A DNA stretch of 16,106 nucleotides, from contig CAWUIO010000136.1 in NCBI GenBank assembly GCA_963922455.1, forward strand, positions 1-16,106, read 5' to 3'. The notes beneath the pieces were generated by a model that was given only the letters and a program-made list of their open reading frames with translations, ran no database searches and was not told the origin of the DNA. A program made the translations under genes and the position numbers. Origin of the DNA: CAWUIO01 sp963922455 (GTDB lineage: Bacteria > Bacteroidota > Bacteroidia > Cytophagales > Microscillaceae). Position 1 is the first letter of the stretch; each line of letters opens with the position of its first letter. Below are positions 1 to 8,643 of this stretch, piece after piece.

Positions 1-3
1 ATA

Positions 4-36
4 AAGCAAAATTGGAAAAAAAATCCATTTTTGCTT
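4..36. terminator. terminator-like hairpin at left edge
   Basis: Arms 4-16 and 24-36 are complementary over 13 positions with one T:T mismatch, around a seven-A loop. The 3' arm contains a five-T run. It probably terminates a gene lying off the left edge, but either direction is possible because both arms are AT-rich and no flanking gene is visible. Confidence 0.4.
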
Positions 37-67
37 AACTAAATGGCAGTGGGCTCTCGCCCCTTAC

Positions 68-89
68 GGGCGCCCATCCCTAAGCCAGG
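68..89. repeat. isolated fragment of the palindromic repeat end
   Basis: This 22-bp stretch matches the left end of the repeat copies at about 154-175 and 274-295 (core GGCGCC-C/T-ATCCCTAAGCCAGG) with very few differences. The polypurine interior does not follow it. It is best read as a solo or decayed end of the same intergenic repeat family. Confidence 0.55.
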
Positions 90-154
90 TGTTTGCTACG
101 AATAGGGAGTTCTGAGTTTCTAAGATCAATATATTGGCTTTTCGGACAGCCCTA

Positions 155-265
155 GGCGCCTATCCCTAAGCCAGGAAAAGAAGAGAGAATAGAGCGTAGA
201 GAAAAGAGACCAAACCGTCAATGAGTGCTCCCTTTCTTTCTCTCCTCTCGCTACTCTCCTCTCTC
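155..265. repeat. palindromic repeat, copy 1 (right end missing)
   Basis: This copy aligns with 275-385 at an offset of exactly 120 bp and has only three mismatches (231/351, 253/373, 258/378), so the duplication is recent. The first part is purine-rich and the second part pyrimidine-rich, forming an imperfect hairpin. Compared with copy 2 it lacks the terminal inverted end and runs directly into the next copy. The minus-strand reading frames over it are low-complexity by-products of the repeat. Confidence 0.8.
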
Positions 266-274
266 GGCCCTGCG

Positions 275-407
275 GGCGCCTATCCCTAAGCCAGGAAAAG
301 AAGAGAGAATAGAGCGTAGAGAAAAGAGACCAAACCGTCAATGAGTGCTCTCTTTCTTTCTCTCCTCTCGCTTCTCTTCTCTCTCCTCTCAAGAGGCTGA
401 GGGATAG
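275..407. repeat. palindromic repeat, copy 2 (MITE/REP-like, both ends)
   Basis: The left end CTATCCCTAAGCC (280-292) is matched by an inverted GGCTGAGGGATAG (395-407), 12 of 13 complementary. Flanking GGCGC and GCGGCC partly extend the match. Inside, a purine-rich arm (about 293-330) faces a pyrimidine-rich arm (about 343-390), and the two are imperfectly complementary. The whole unit is therefore a long imperfect palindrome with terminal inverted repeats and no coding capacity. It could be a non-autonomous mobile element or a dispersed extragenic palindrome; the class cannot be settled from one locus. Confidence 0.7.
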
Positions 408-528
408 AGCGGCCTGTTTGAGCCCGCCGCTGGAAGGAGGGTAGGCCGGCGAGTAGCGAAAGCCCGACCCCAGCGCAGCCATACGTTCCTATGGGCAAGG
501 AAAAGACAAGGCTGGGGGCAGCCCCTAC
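408..528. other. GC-rich non-coding spacer
   Basis: This stretch is GC-rich and lies between the repeat and the end of the minus-strand gene. It contains several short GC palindromes, such as GGCCGGC near 442-450. The only reading frames are continuations of the repeat-encoded minus-strand frames, so I see no real gene. It looks like further dispersed intergenic repeat material. Confidence 0.4.
510..523 (-). terminator. possible terminator of the MocA-like gene
   Basis: GGCTG (510-514) and CAGCC (519-523) form a five-base stem with a four-base loop. It starts six bases past the stop codon of the minus-strand gene. On the minus strand it is followed by a T-rich stretch (TTGTCTTTTCC). The stem is short, so this is a moderate call. 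Confidence 0.4.
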
Positions 529-1128
529 TTAGCCCTGGCCTATAAAATTTTGATAATCTTCGGGGGTATCCAAGTCATGGGCTCCTTGAGGAAAAATATA
601 AGGACTCAAGCATGATAGATTGTTGCGAATAATCTTACGTGCCCCCGCGGCCCCCTCTAAGGATAATAATTGCGGAAAAAGTGCTTTCTCGAATAAGGCA
701 GGTACGCCCAGAGTTTCTCCATATTGTGAGGCAACGATAGAAGTTTTCTCTTCTTGATAAATTTGGAAAAGCGCTTGTAGGGATTGTGCTCGAAGCTCAG
801 GCTGATCACCCACTAAAATCAAAACGGCCTCGACCTGCTCCGGATACGTTTGAAGTATACTTTCCATGCCCTTTTTAATAGAAGTGCTCATGCCTGCTTT
901 CCAGTCCTGATTTTCAGCGATTTGCAAAGGGAGATCGGCAATACTCGCTAAAATTTGGGGGTAAAAGGCTCCTAAGACGCAGGTTACAGGGCCCAATTTG
1001 GCCAGAATGGCTTCTTGGCAAATACGGCGCAACATGGGTTTACCGTGGATGGGAAGTAGTTGTTTGGGCCTTCCCATACGACGGGATTGGCCGGCGGCTA
1101 AGATTAAAATGGCAAGCATAGAAGACAT
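529..1128 (-). CDS. MocA-type nucleotidyltransferase (molybdenum cofactor cytidylyltransferase family)
   Basis: This 199-residue protein is the usual length for a single-domain NTP transferase of the MobA/MocA family. Visible signatures are the nucleotide-binding loop LAAGQSRRMGRPKQLL (residues 10-25), N-x-x-W-x-x-GMSTS (73-83), the metal-binding GDQP (107-110), GVPALF (141-146) and DLDTPEDY (185-192). The AAG loop with PKQLL and the GMSTS and GDQP motifs favour MocA over MobA, whose loop is usually LAGG. By family knowledge, MocA transfers CMP to molybdopterin-Mo, giving the cytosine dinucleotide cofactor for xanthine-dehydrogenase-type enzymes; the exact substrate is inferred. It is cytoplasmic, with no signal peptide. 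No hydroxylase or XdhC partner gene is in view. The start is uncertain: Met4 (codon 1117-1119) fits homologue starts as well as Met1, and neither has a Shine-Dalgarno. Confidence 0.9.
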   Translation of the reverse strand: MSSMLAILILAAGQSRRMGRPKQLLPIHGKPMLRRICQEAILAKLGPVTCVLGAFYPQILASIADLPLQIAENQDWKAGMSTSIKKGMESILQTYPEQVEAVLILVGDQPELRAQSLQALFQIYQEEKTSIVASQYGETLGVPALFEKALFPQLLSLEGAAGARKIIRNNLSCLSPYIFPQGAHDLDTPEDYQNFIGQG

Positions 1129-1627
1129 AGTTTGGACTCAAACGTTAAAAATCGTGCTTTTCTTTATTTGATCTATTATATTACAAAGCAAAGATCAGGG
1201 CAATTTTAACCAGTAAATTAAATCCCTGAGTACAATTTATTAGTTATTATTGCTAGCAAATCTTACGCAACAAACATTCTTTCTCCAAACTCGCCTTGAG
1301 AGGTTTTGACAATATTTTTATAAGCTGAAAAGTTATTTAATAGACACATTGAAACTTCCAGCCAGACTATCCACATCTTGAAATTTTGAATAAAGGAATA
1401 GACCATGATTCCTCTCAGTTAAGTACGCTCAGTTTAGGCCTGGGAAACTTGTAATGTGCCTACGTGTGAGACTGGGCACCCCAGAAATGGATGGAGAATA
1501 GGAAAAAGAGTAAAATCATGACATGGAGTGGAAAAATTTACCGTATTCCCGTTTACGTTATTAAAACAATCGTAATTAACTCATATACCGGAAATAAGAG
1601 AAATAAAAAACAGACACAAAGAATAAC
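1129..1627. promoter_or_regulatory. divergent intergenic region, 499 bp, no gene seen
   Basis: This region separates the MocA-like gene from the first giant gene, so it must hold both promoters. I see no complete Bacteroidota-type promoter (TTG, then TAnnTTTG). Short overlapping inverted repeats cluster at 1435-1484 (for example TAGGC 1435-1439 with GCCTA 1458-1462, and CTGGG 1472-1476 with CCCAG 1480-1484). The last 60 bases before the start codon are A-rich and lack a Shine-Dalgarno, typical of translation starts in this phylum. Reading frames here are tiny. Confidence 0.5.
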
Positions 1628-4600
1628 ATGATGAAAAAATACCTGAAACTGGGGCCTTATCTGGCGCTCTTAGCCGTGCTCGGGCTCCTTTTACCGGCCG
1701 ATGCTTTTGCCCAAGACCCGGGTGCTGATTGTAATGGGGCGGTAAACCTAGACATGAGCACCACAGATCAATTAAATGTAACCTTTGATGAAAACACCGC
1801 CGGAGAGTTTGGAGGTAATAGTGGTTATAATGTATCACCCTATACCGGTGGAATTGACCGGGATGCCTGGTATGAATTTACGGCTCCCCAATCTGGTACG
1901 TTTACCGTCGAGGTGAGCCCAACTGCTGGGGGAGGACAGGATGTGGCTATTCTTATTTATAATGACCCAAACTGTGCTTTGACCACTACCCAACCCAATA
2001 ATTTTGTGGATGTAGTAGGGGCCAACTTGACCGAGTCGGTAGAAGTGAGTGTGGCCTCGGGTACGGTTGTGCACGTTCGTCTGGTTGCCAAAGTTCCTTT
2101 TGCTACGGCCGAGTTGGATGGTTCCATTTCCATTTACCGGGGATCGGCCACTATTAATGATTTGTGTCAAGATGCCCGTACCGTTCCGGTAGGTACGTGC
2201 GGACTTCCTTTTAATATAGGTTCCCGCTTTTTTAATAATGAAGGAAGACCGAGTGCAGGGGGTACGTTTAATACTACGAGCGATCGGGATGGTTGGATCA
2301 CGTTTACCGCCGAGGCAACCGGAACGGTTGGGGTAGAATACATTACTTCCGACGCGGATGTGGATGCGGCTTTGGAGGTATACACTACAGCAAGCGATTG
2401 TGGTAATTTAGTAGGAGTAAATTCCCTCATACCCACTGCACCCGCCTCCTCATTTGTCAACCTAGGCGACCCGGCCGGGGAAGAAATAGAAGTAGTTGAG
2501 TTTAATGTTACTTTAGGCACGACCTATTATGTCCGGATTATGGACTTGGGCACCGCCGGCAATATGACTGGGGGCTTATGTCTTTATGACGTTGCCGCCG
2601 AAGACGATTGTGCTACAGCCCAACTAATAAATGTACCCTCCTGTAATGTTCGTTTTAATGTGCAAGATGAGCCGGTATCGGCGGCTGCCCCCTTACCCAC
2701 CGGGGTTCCGGGAACGGCCGACGATCGATGGATAAGCTTTGAGGCAGATTTTACCGGTTTTATGCGCTTGGAGTATAATTCATTTACCCCCAATGCTGAG
2801 CCTTCGGTATATATTTATGAAGATGCTGGAGCATTCAATTGTGGAACCTTCACGAATGCAGATATCATTTCATTTGTGCCTGGTAGTACGAGTGATAACC
2901 TCAGTGAAATATTTCCGGTTACTTCGGGTAATACATATTTTGTACGGATCTTCAAAGAAGCGACCTTAACTCCTGATGTGATGTTGGGTACTTTTTGTCT
3001 ATATGAAGATGAAGCGGCAGCTTTTCCAAGGTATTACTTAGGAAGAGAGTTTGCCACCGATGGCAGCAATTGTGGGGAGCAGTTTAACTTAATAGCTACG
3101 AGTGATTTCTCAACCGGTACCAATTCACGTTTATCCGGTACGGTCAGCTGTGATGTGGATGGGGCTATTTTTGAGGGTTGGGCTTTTTTCCGGACCCCTC
3201 TCCCGGCCGAGGATCTCATCATTGAATACAATAACGATAATAATGATGTTCGTCAAGCCAATGATGTGGCCCTCGAGTTATTTGAGGCCCCGGCTTTGAC
3301 AACTTTAGGTGCCATTAACCAGGGATATTTAACCCCAGGTGCCGGAGGATTTACCATTAATGACCACAGCGAAGCGGCTTGGAATAATATCCCTATCGGG
3401 GAGACCCGTCACGTAGAACTTACTTTTACCGCCGATTTAGCATCTGGGGAGCAGTTTTATGTGGTTTTCGAAGGAGATGGAACGCATAACCTTACCTTTA
3501 ATAATGTGCCAGTATTTGTGAGTTTGGATGCAACTGTACCTTTTGCTGACCGGAATATTACCTACGCTATTTTCAGCGTGAACCCCTTGTTTTTTACTGA
3601 CATTACAGCGGGTACGACTATTGAAATTGCCGTTGAAAATACCTCAGGAGCTTTATTAAGCGGACAAGTAAAAATGTTCCGAGGAGATAATTTTCAAAAT
3701 ATCCAAGGAACAACCGACTTCTGTGCCAATGACCTGGAAGAGGAATTGGAAGGGGCAGAGACCTTAACCTTAACCACGGCCCAACAAACAGCCAACACGT
3801 TCTATTTTGTAAGGGTTACCGATCTAAGCCCTCCGGGCTCAGAATCGAATACCATCGGGAGTTTGTGTATCCGGCCTGATATTGATCAGATTGGTGACCT
3901 ATGTAATAATGCAGTACCCATGCTCGTGGGGGATTGTGATGTGAATTTATCAATAACCAGTCCTTTTAATTTACAACAAGCTGATTTGTTGCCCCTAGAC
4001 TGTGATGACGATGGTACCGATGACTTTACTACTGCGGATATTCAGGAGGACCTTTGGGCACGGTTTACGGCCAACACCAATCAAACTACCGTACAGTACC
4101 AACCTGACGGTTCCAGCGATATCGCCATGGTGGTATACCGTACCAGTACCGGGGCTTGCGGGGCGAACTTACAAAAAGTAGGCTGTGGAGATGTTGGGGG
4201 AAATGGCGGGCGCGAAACCCTGAAGATCAACACCATACCCGGAAATATTTATTTTATCCAGATTTTGAGTAAAACGGGCAATCCTTCCACGGTCGACGGC
4301 CGGATCTGTATCTTCAACACAACAGAGCGTGACGACTGTGCCGATGCCGATCTGATTACTCTGGATGTTGGGGATTGTAATGTGCTGTTGGATGTTCCGG
4401 CTAATTTTACTAATCGGGGAGCCGCTATTTTAGATTTGCCGGCTACTAATCCATTTGGAAATACCTTTGTCAACGAGGGCTGTGATCTTAATCCGGTTGC
4501 CGTAGGCGGTACTTTAACGACTAGCGGGGTAGCCCCGGATAATGAAAACTCTCGGGATGCTTTTGTCCGCTTTGTAGGGCAAGGGGGTGATATTACGATC

Positions 4601-7600
4601 ACCTACCAAAACATTGGAGCGGGCAACGCCAATACCAATCCTGTCTTATTTGTGTATACTACCTCCAGTTCAGCCGACCCAGTGGATTGTGGCGCGGGAT
4701 TGAATGGATCGCTCAACTCCATTAATCAGGTTTTCTGTTCTAATGATGCCATTCCTACGGGAGGAAGCATTTCTGGTGCGGCAGGCCCCCAAACGGAAGT
4801 ACTGCAATTTACTACAGTAGCGGGGCAGCAATATATACTTCGTATTATGGATCTAGCCGATGGTACCATTTCGCCAACCGGGATGAGTGGGATCTTATGT
4901 ATCTCCGATGGTACACAGGAATACAATACCTGTGCCGAGGCCCGCAACATGGAAATTGGAGAATGTAGCGTTCCGGTACAAATTATAGGGGGCTTAAATG
5001 ACTGCTCCGGGACAACATCTGATGCCAATGCATACAATAGTGCGGTGAATGCTTTGTCTGTAACGTGTTCTTCGCCAACTGAGGTTACTTTATTGAGTAG
5101 AGCCCAAGCCGCGGATGCCAATGGCTGGTATTACCAAGATGGAGATAATGTGAACGATGGAACTGGCGCCCCTGCTGGCTGGCCCAATATACCATTTGGA
5201 ACCATCAGTGGGACGTGGGACGGTCCGGATAATGGTCCATTAGGTTTTAACCAAGGGTTTTTGAACACCAACATAAACCGTAATAATGCGAATACGACCT
5301 ACTATTTTGCCCGCCAATTCCAAGTGGCAGGAGCAAGCACCCAGTATAGTAGTCTAAAGATTAGAGTACAAAGAGATGATGGAGTAATTGTGTATATTAA
5401 TGGGAATGAAGCCCTTAGAGATAATTTGCCACTAAGTGGAGTTGTGCACACTACCCGAGCCAATGGAATCATCGTAGGATCTGGTGAATCAATCTATTAT
5501 GAATTTGAAGTAAATGCGGCCGACTTCCTGGTGGCGGGGGCAAATCAAAATAACGTAGTGGCAGTTGAGTTGCACAATAGCCGGCCAAACAATGGAGACT
5601 TATCCATGGATGTGGAAATTATCGGAGTAGTGGATCAGGCGGCTACTTGTGATGCCCTTACCGAAGCGGATGCTTGGTTTACCTTTACAGTGCCTGAACC
5701 TTGTAATGGCGGGGTTCCCCCTTGTGACCCCAATGAAACCGCCAATGGAGGGATCTGTGAATGTAATACGGGTACCGTACTAAGTACCGAAGAAGATGCG
5801 GGAGGAAATCTACTTCTACCCGATGATGAAATTACGGTACAATACGATAACCGAAATAATATCTTGGAAGATGCCGCCAATGTATCGATGATAGTATACT
5901 ATGATGCAGGAAATGGCTGTAACACTGGTAATGTAGCTACCGATTTGATCCCACTGGCCTGTGTGGATGATTTACCAGCAGGGGTAGAGGGTCTTGAGGA
6001 ATTTACGATTACCAATCAAGTGATGCAAGACGCCATTGGGGCAGACATTACCGCGGGACAAAACTTCAAAGTGCGGGTAATCAACAATGATCCGTCTATT
6101 ACGACTTCCTTAGGAACCGCATGTTTGCTTTGGGGTACTACCTTGGCCCAGGAAACCTGCCCGCCATCTAATGACTACGGGGAATTAAATGGAGACTTCA
6201 AAGACTTTGAGGTATTAGGAGAATTTACTAACGCCACGGATAAGCCAACCAACACGATTCCTGAGACTGAAGGTATTTATACTGGGGCCTTAGATTCCCT
6301 ACAATACAATGTACCTTGCGTAGTAGCTGGGGGGAGTGATCCGGCCAGTAATAGCCCTAATCCTATTCGTTCCCAAGGGTGGATGCAATTTTCAGTGCCC
6401 ATTGGTTTCTCGGGTGAAAATGGAGGCGTGAATGCTGTTACAGTACAATATGACAATAGTGGAGGAAACGGAAATCCTCAGAACGCTGCTCTGGCGGTTT
6501 ATACCAGTGGTAAAGATTCTACTTCCCAGCAGGCGGATGGGATTGGGATCAACTGTGAGGCTTTCCTACCAGGTGTTGCCTTTGACGAAGAAAATGAAGA
6601 GCAGCCCAATGAGGATGGACTTCTGATTGTAAGTTGTATCAACTCAGTGTTTGAAGGTTCTGAAGCCGTTACATTTGAAATTGAAGAAGGAAGAACCTAC
6701 TTTGTTCGCGTTATGAATGTGTCTACGGGTACGGGAACCCCCAATGATATGCCAGGACGTTTACGTATCTTCCCCTTCGCTCCTTGTGATCCAGGCCCCG
6801 ACTTGGTAGTTAATGGAGATTTTGAAAACTGGCCAGCTATTTCAGAGGTTGCTCCCACAACAGGTACTAGTTACTTTGAGGTATTCAATGATGTGCATAC
6901 CATTCCATTTGCCAATGCAGATCGAGTAGGTTTTGTTGAAAACTACTTACACTTTGCCAATGATTATGGATATGTTCGTGACCGTACCGGAAGTGGAGGC
7001 CCGCTAACTGCTGAATATCAGCAATTGGATGATAATAAAAGTGAGTTAAACCCTGAAGGTTTGTTTACCGTGCACCACACGCCTTGGCTCTTAAAAAGGG
7101 ACTGGTTCTGTTATGGGGTAGGATATTCAGGATATGGGGGGCGTACTGGGGGAGGTGACCCCACGAACAGTTACTGCCAAGCCGGCGGGGGAGGTTTTGA
7201 GAGCGAAGCCTGTGTGCCAATTGAGCTGGAAGCGGGGGTATTCACCACAGGTACCTTTGGTACACCAACTGGGGGACGTCCAGCCTTGCTACCTACCGAT
7301 GCCAATTCTAACTTTATGATTGCCAATGGTATCCACCCGAATCAAAACGTGATTAATGCCATTGGTATTCCAAAATTATGGTGTCAGACCATAGACCGGG
7401 GAGCTTCGGAGTCTTCCAACGTTGGATACTATGTGTTCTCCGTCTGGGTACAAAACATGATTAGTTCTCCTCGTAATCTGGATATTCCTTTCTTACAGTT
7501 GACCGTGTGTGATATGGAAGACCCGGATACTCCAGGTAGTTTTCCGGCTTCATTTGGGGTGACTGTACCCACTTCGGCTTCCATTAATGAAACAAGTAAC

Positions 7601-8620
7601 TTGCCCGGAGCAACCTTTGTAGCCGCCGATAATATCGCCCGTCACAATCCTCCTCCGGGTGGTAACAGTAACTTCACCGGGTATAACTTTGAGTTGGCTT
7701 TTGACGAAAACAATGCAAGCCCGCAAAACTCTTACGGAGCTGCCATGCCTTGTAATACCGATACAGAGCCACTTAATCGTCGTCTAAAAGTTCTAGGATC
7801 GGCTTTCTTGGTAACGGAAAGACCTGATCGTTGGACTTTGATCCGTTGTATTTATAAGGCTCCTCCGGGGGTACGGTTCCTGAACGCGTGTGTGGAGAAT
7901 TTATCCCTCAACGAGATTGGTAATGATTTGGGAATTGACGACATTCAGTTCCGGCTTTGTAGAAACTCACTGGCCAACTCTGAAGAATTTGAAAAATTGT
8001 TGAAGGGGGATCCTTGTGAGCTAGCAAATAACCCGGAATCGATTGAGTTTGTGGGGCCTTTACAAGTGGATTTACTTGACTTTACCGGGAACCTCCTTGG
8101 CGACGAAGTGTACCTGAATTGGTTGGTAGCCAACGAAAGTAACTTGATTCAATACGAGGTTCAAAGAAGCTTGGATGGGGAGAAGTTCTACACTATCGGG
8201 GTAGAGCAAGCCCGGGGCAGTACCGATGGATTTGCTGAATATAACCACGTTGACCGGGAGGTGCCAGAAGGGACAAACTACATCTTCTACCGTTTACGCA
8301 TGGTTAACTCCAATGGAGAAGCCCGCTTAGGCCCGCCAATCCGCATTGATATCAATAAGCTGGATCATTTCAACTTAAAGCTTATCAAGAACCCAGTACC
8401 TGCCGGGAATGAAGTAAATATTCAATTTGATGCCGCTCCGGGTCAAGCCAATTTGAAGCTGACAAGCTTGATGGGAGTCGGGTATTTGAATCAGAATATT
8501 GACACGCAGGAAGGTACTAATAACCATTACTTAAATACAGGTGGTTTAACCCCAGGTATTTATATTGTCACGATTGAACAAGGAGGTCTTAAAGAATCAG
8601 CCCGTCTTGTGGTGTTCTAA
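1628..8620 (+). CDS. giant T9SS-exported multidomain surface protein, copy 1 (2330 aa)
   Basis: The Sec signal peptide (MMKKY, hydrophobic core, AFA-QD) cleaves near residue 28. About eight PPC-like beta-sandwich repeats follow, starting near residues 33, 178, 326, 472 (a longer, atypical one), 757, 902, 1100 and 1511. Most show C-x-x-A ... G-x-C, then W-x-x-F and a YxVRI-like strand. Repeat 7 is interrupted by a galactose-binding-like domain (1157-1335) and a Cys-rich loop (1359-1379). A C-terminal jelly-roll spans NGDFE (1729-1733) to GNDLGIDDI (2098-2106). An FN3-like domain covers about 2149-2242. A type A T9SS sorting domain (about 2250-2330) has the usual NP, PGIYIVTIE and terminal LVVF. 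It is probably exported by the T9SS and attached to or released from the surface as an adhesin or glycan-binding protein; that role is inferred and no catalytic domain was recognised. A terminator follows and a paralogue lies downstream. Confidence 0.93.
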   Translation: MMKKYLKLGPYLALLAVLGLLLPADAFAQDPGADCNGAVNLDMSTTDQLNVTFDENTAGEFGGNSGYNVSPYTGGIDRDAWYEFTAPQSGTFTVEVSPTAGGGQDVAILIYNDPNCALTTTQPNNFVDVVGANLTESVEVSVASGTVVHVRLVAKVPFATAELDGSISIYRGSATINDLCQDARTVPVGTCGLPFNIGSRFFNNEGRPSAGGTFNTTSDRDGWITFTAEATGTVGVEYITSDADVDAALEVYTTASDCGNLVGVNSLIPTAPASSFVNLGDPAGEEIEVVEFNVTLGTTYYVRIMDLGTAGNMTGGLCLYDVAAEDDCATAQLINVPSCNVRFNVQDEPVSAAAPLPTGVPGTADDRWISFEADFTGFMRLEYNSFTPNAEPSVYIYEDAGAFNCGTFTNADIISFVPGSTSDNLSEIFPVTSGNTYFVRIFKEATLTPDVMLGTFCLYEDEAAAFPRYYLGREFATDGSNCGEQFNLIATSDFSTGTNSRLSGTVSCDVDGAIFEGWAFFRTPLPAEDLIIEYNNDNNDVRQANDVALELFEAPALTTLGAINQGYLTPGAGGFTINDHSEAAWNNIPIGETRHVELTFTADLASGEQFYVVFEGDGTHNLTFNNVPVFVSLDATVPFADRNITYAIFSVNPLFFTDITAGTTIEIAVENTSGALLSGQVKMFRGDNFQNIQGTTDFCANDLEEELEGAETLTLTTAQQTANTFYFVRVTDLSPPGSESNTIGSLCIRPDIDQIGDLCNNAVPMLVGDCDVNLSITSPFNLQQADLLPLDCDDDGTDDFTTADIQEDLWARFTANTNQTTVQYQPDGSSDIAMVVYRTSTGACGANLQKVGCGDVGGNGGRETLKINTIPGNIYFIQILSKTGNPSTVDGRICIFNTTERDDCADADLITLDVGDCNVLLDVPANFTNRGAAILDLPATNPFGNTFVNEGCDLNPVAVGGTLTTSGVAPDNENSRDAFVRFVGQGGDITITYQNIGAGNANTNPVLFVYTTSSSADPVDCGAGLNGSLNSINQVFCSNDAIPTGGSISGAAGPQTEVLQFTTVAGQQYILRIMDLADGTISPTGMSGILCISDGTQEYNTCAEARNMEIGECSVPVQIIGGLNDCSGTTSDANAYNSAVNALSVTCSSPTEVTLLSRAQAADANGWYYQDGDNVNDGTGAPAGWPNIPFGTISGTWDGPDNGPLGFNQGFLNTNINRNNANTTYYFARQFQVAGASTQYSSLKIRVQRDDGVIVYINGNEALRDNLPLSGVVHTTRANGIIVGSGESIYYEFEVNAADFLVAGANQNNVVAVELHNSRPNNGDLSMDVEIIGVVDQAATCDALTEADAWFTFTVPEPCNGGVPPCDPNETANGGICECNTGTVLSTEEDAGGNLLLPDDEITVQYDNRNNILEDAANVSMIVYYDAGNGCNTGNVATDLIPLACVDDLPAGVEGLEEFTITNQVMQDAIGADITAGQNFKVRVINNDPSITTSLGTACLLWGTTLAQETCPPSNDYGELNGDFKDFEVLGEFTNATDKPTNTIPETEGIYTGALDSLQYNVPCVVAGGSDPASNSPNPIRSQGWMQFSVPIGFSGENGGVNAVTVQYDNSGGNGNPQNAALAVYTSGKDSTSQQADGIGINCEAFLPGVAFDEENEEQPNEDGLLIVSCINSVFEGSEAVTFEIEEGRTYFVRVMNVSTGTGTPNDMPGRLRIFPFAPCDPGPDLVVNGDFENWPAISEVAPTTGTSYFEVFNDVHTIPFANADRVGFVENYLHFANDYGYVRDRTGSGGPLTAEYQQLDDNKSELNPEGLFTVHHTPWLLKRDWFCYGVGYSGYGGRTGGGDPTNSYCQAGGGGFESEACVPIELEAGVFTTGTFGTPTGGRPALLPTDANSNFMIANGIHPNQNVINAIGIPKLWCQTIDRGASESSNVGYYVFSVWVQNMISSPRNLDIPFLQLTVCDMEDPDTPGSFPASFGVTVPTSASINETSNLPGATFVAADNIARHNPPPGGNSNFTGYNFELAFDENNASPQNSYGAAMPCNTDTEPLNRRLKVLGSAFLVTERPDRWTLIRCIYKAPPGVRFLNACVENLSLNEIGNDLGIDDIQFRLCRNSLANSEEFEKLLKGDPCELANNPESIEFVGPLQVDLLDFTGNLLGDEVYLNWLVANESNLIQYEVQRSLDGEKFYTIGVEQARGSTDGFAEYNHVDREVPEGTNYIFYRLRMVNSNGEARLGPPIRIDINKLDHFNLKLIKNPVPAGNEVNIQFDAAPGQANLKLTSLMGVGYLNQNIDTQEGTNNHYLNTGGLTPGIYIVTIEQGGLKESARLVVF
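5096..5632 (+). other. nested galactose-binding-like domain in copy 1
   Basis: Residues 1157-1335 hold the pattern GWYY ... TTYYFARQFQV ... RDDGVIVYINGNEALRDNLP (signature from residue 1249) ... VVAVELHN ... MDVEIIGVV. This resembles the beta-sandwich unit with the consensus DDGAVVYLNGxEVxRxNMP that often accompanies lamin-tail or metallophosphoesterase domains in secreted bacterial proteins. It separates the Cys-containing head of PPC-like repeat 7 from its W-F-x-F strand (residue 1350), so it is an insertion rather than a bead on the chain. Confidence 0.65.
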
Positions 8621-8643
8621 TCCCCTCCTTTCCCAATATTGCG

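Noticed and set aside
126..498. Minus-strand frames of 118 and 70 residues over the left repeats
   Set aside because: They are translations of the duplicated palindrome, with low-complexity Arg/Glu-rich and Ser/Leu/Phe blocks repeated with the DNA period and no domain or start signal.
1306..1311. TTGACA, like a sigma-70 -35 box, also at 8793-8798
   Set aside because: No suitable -10 at proper spacing in either case, and Bacteroidota primary promoters use a different -7 consensus.
1405..1422. Five-codon frame MIPLS in the leader of copy 1
   Set aside because: Too short and lacking any attenuation-like structure or codon bias to be called a leader peptide.
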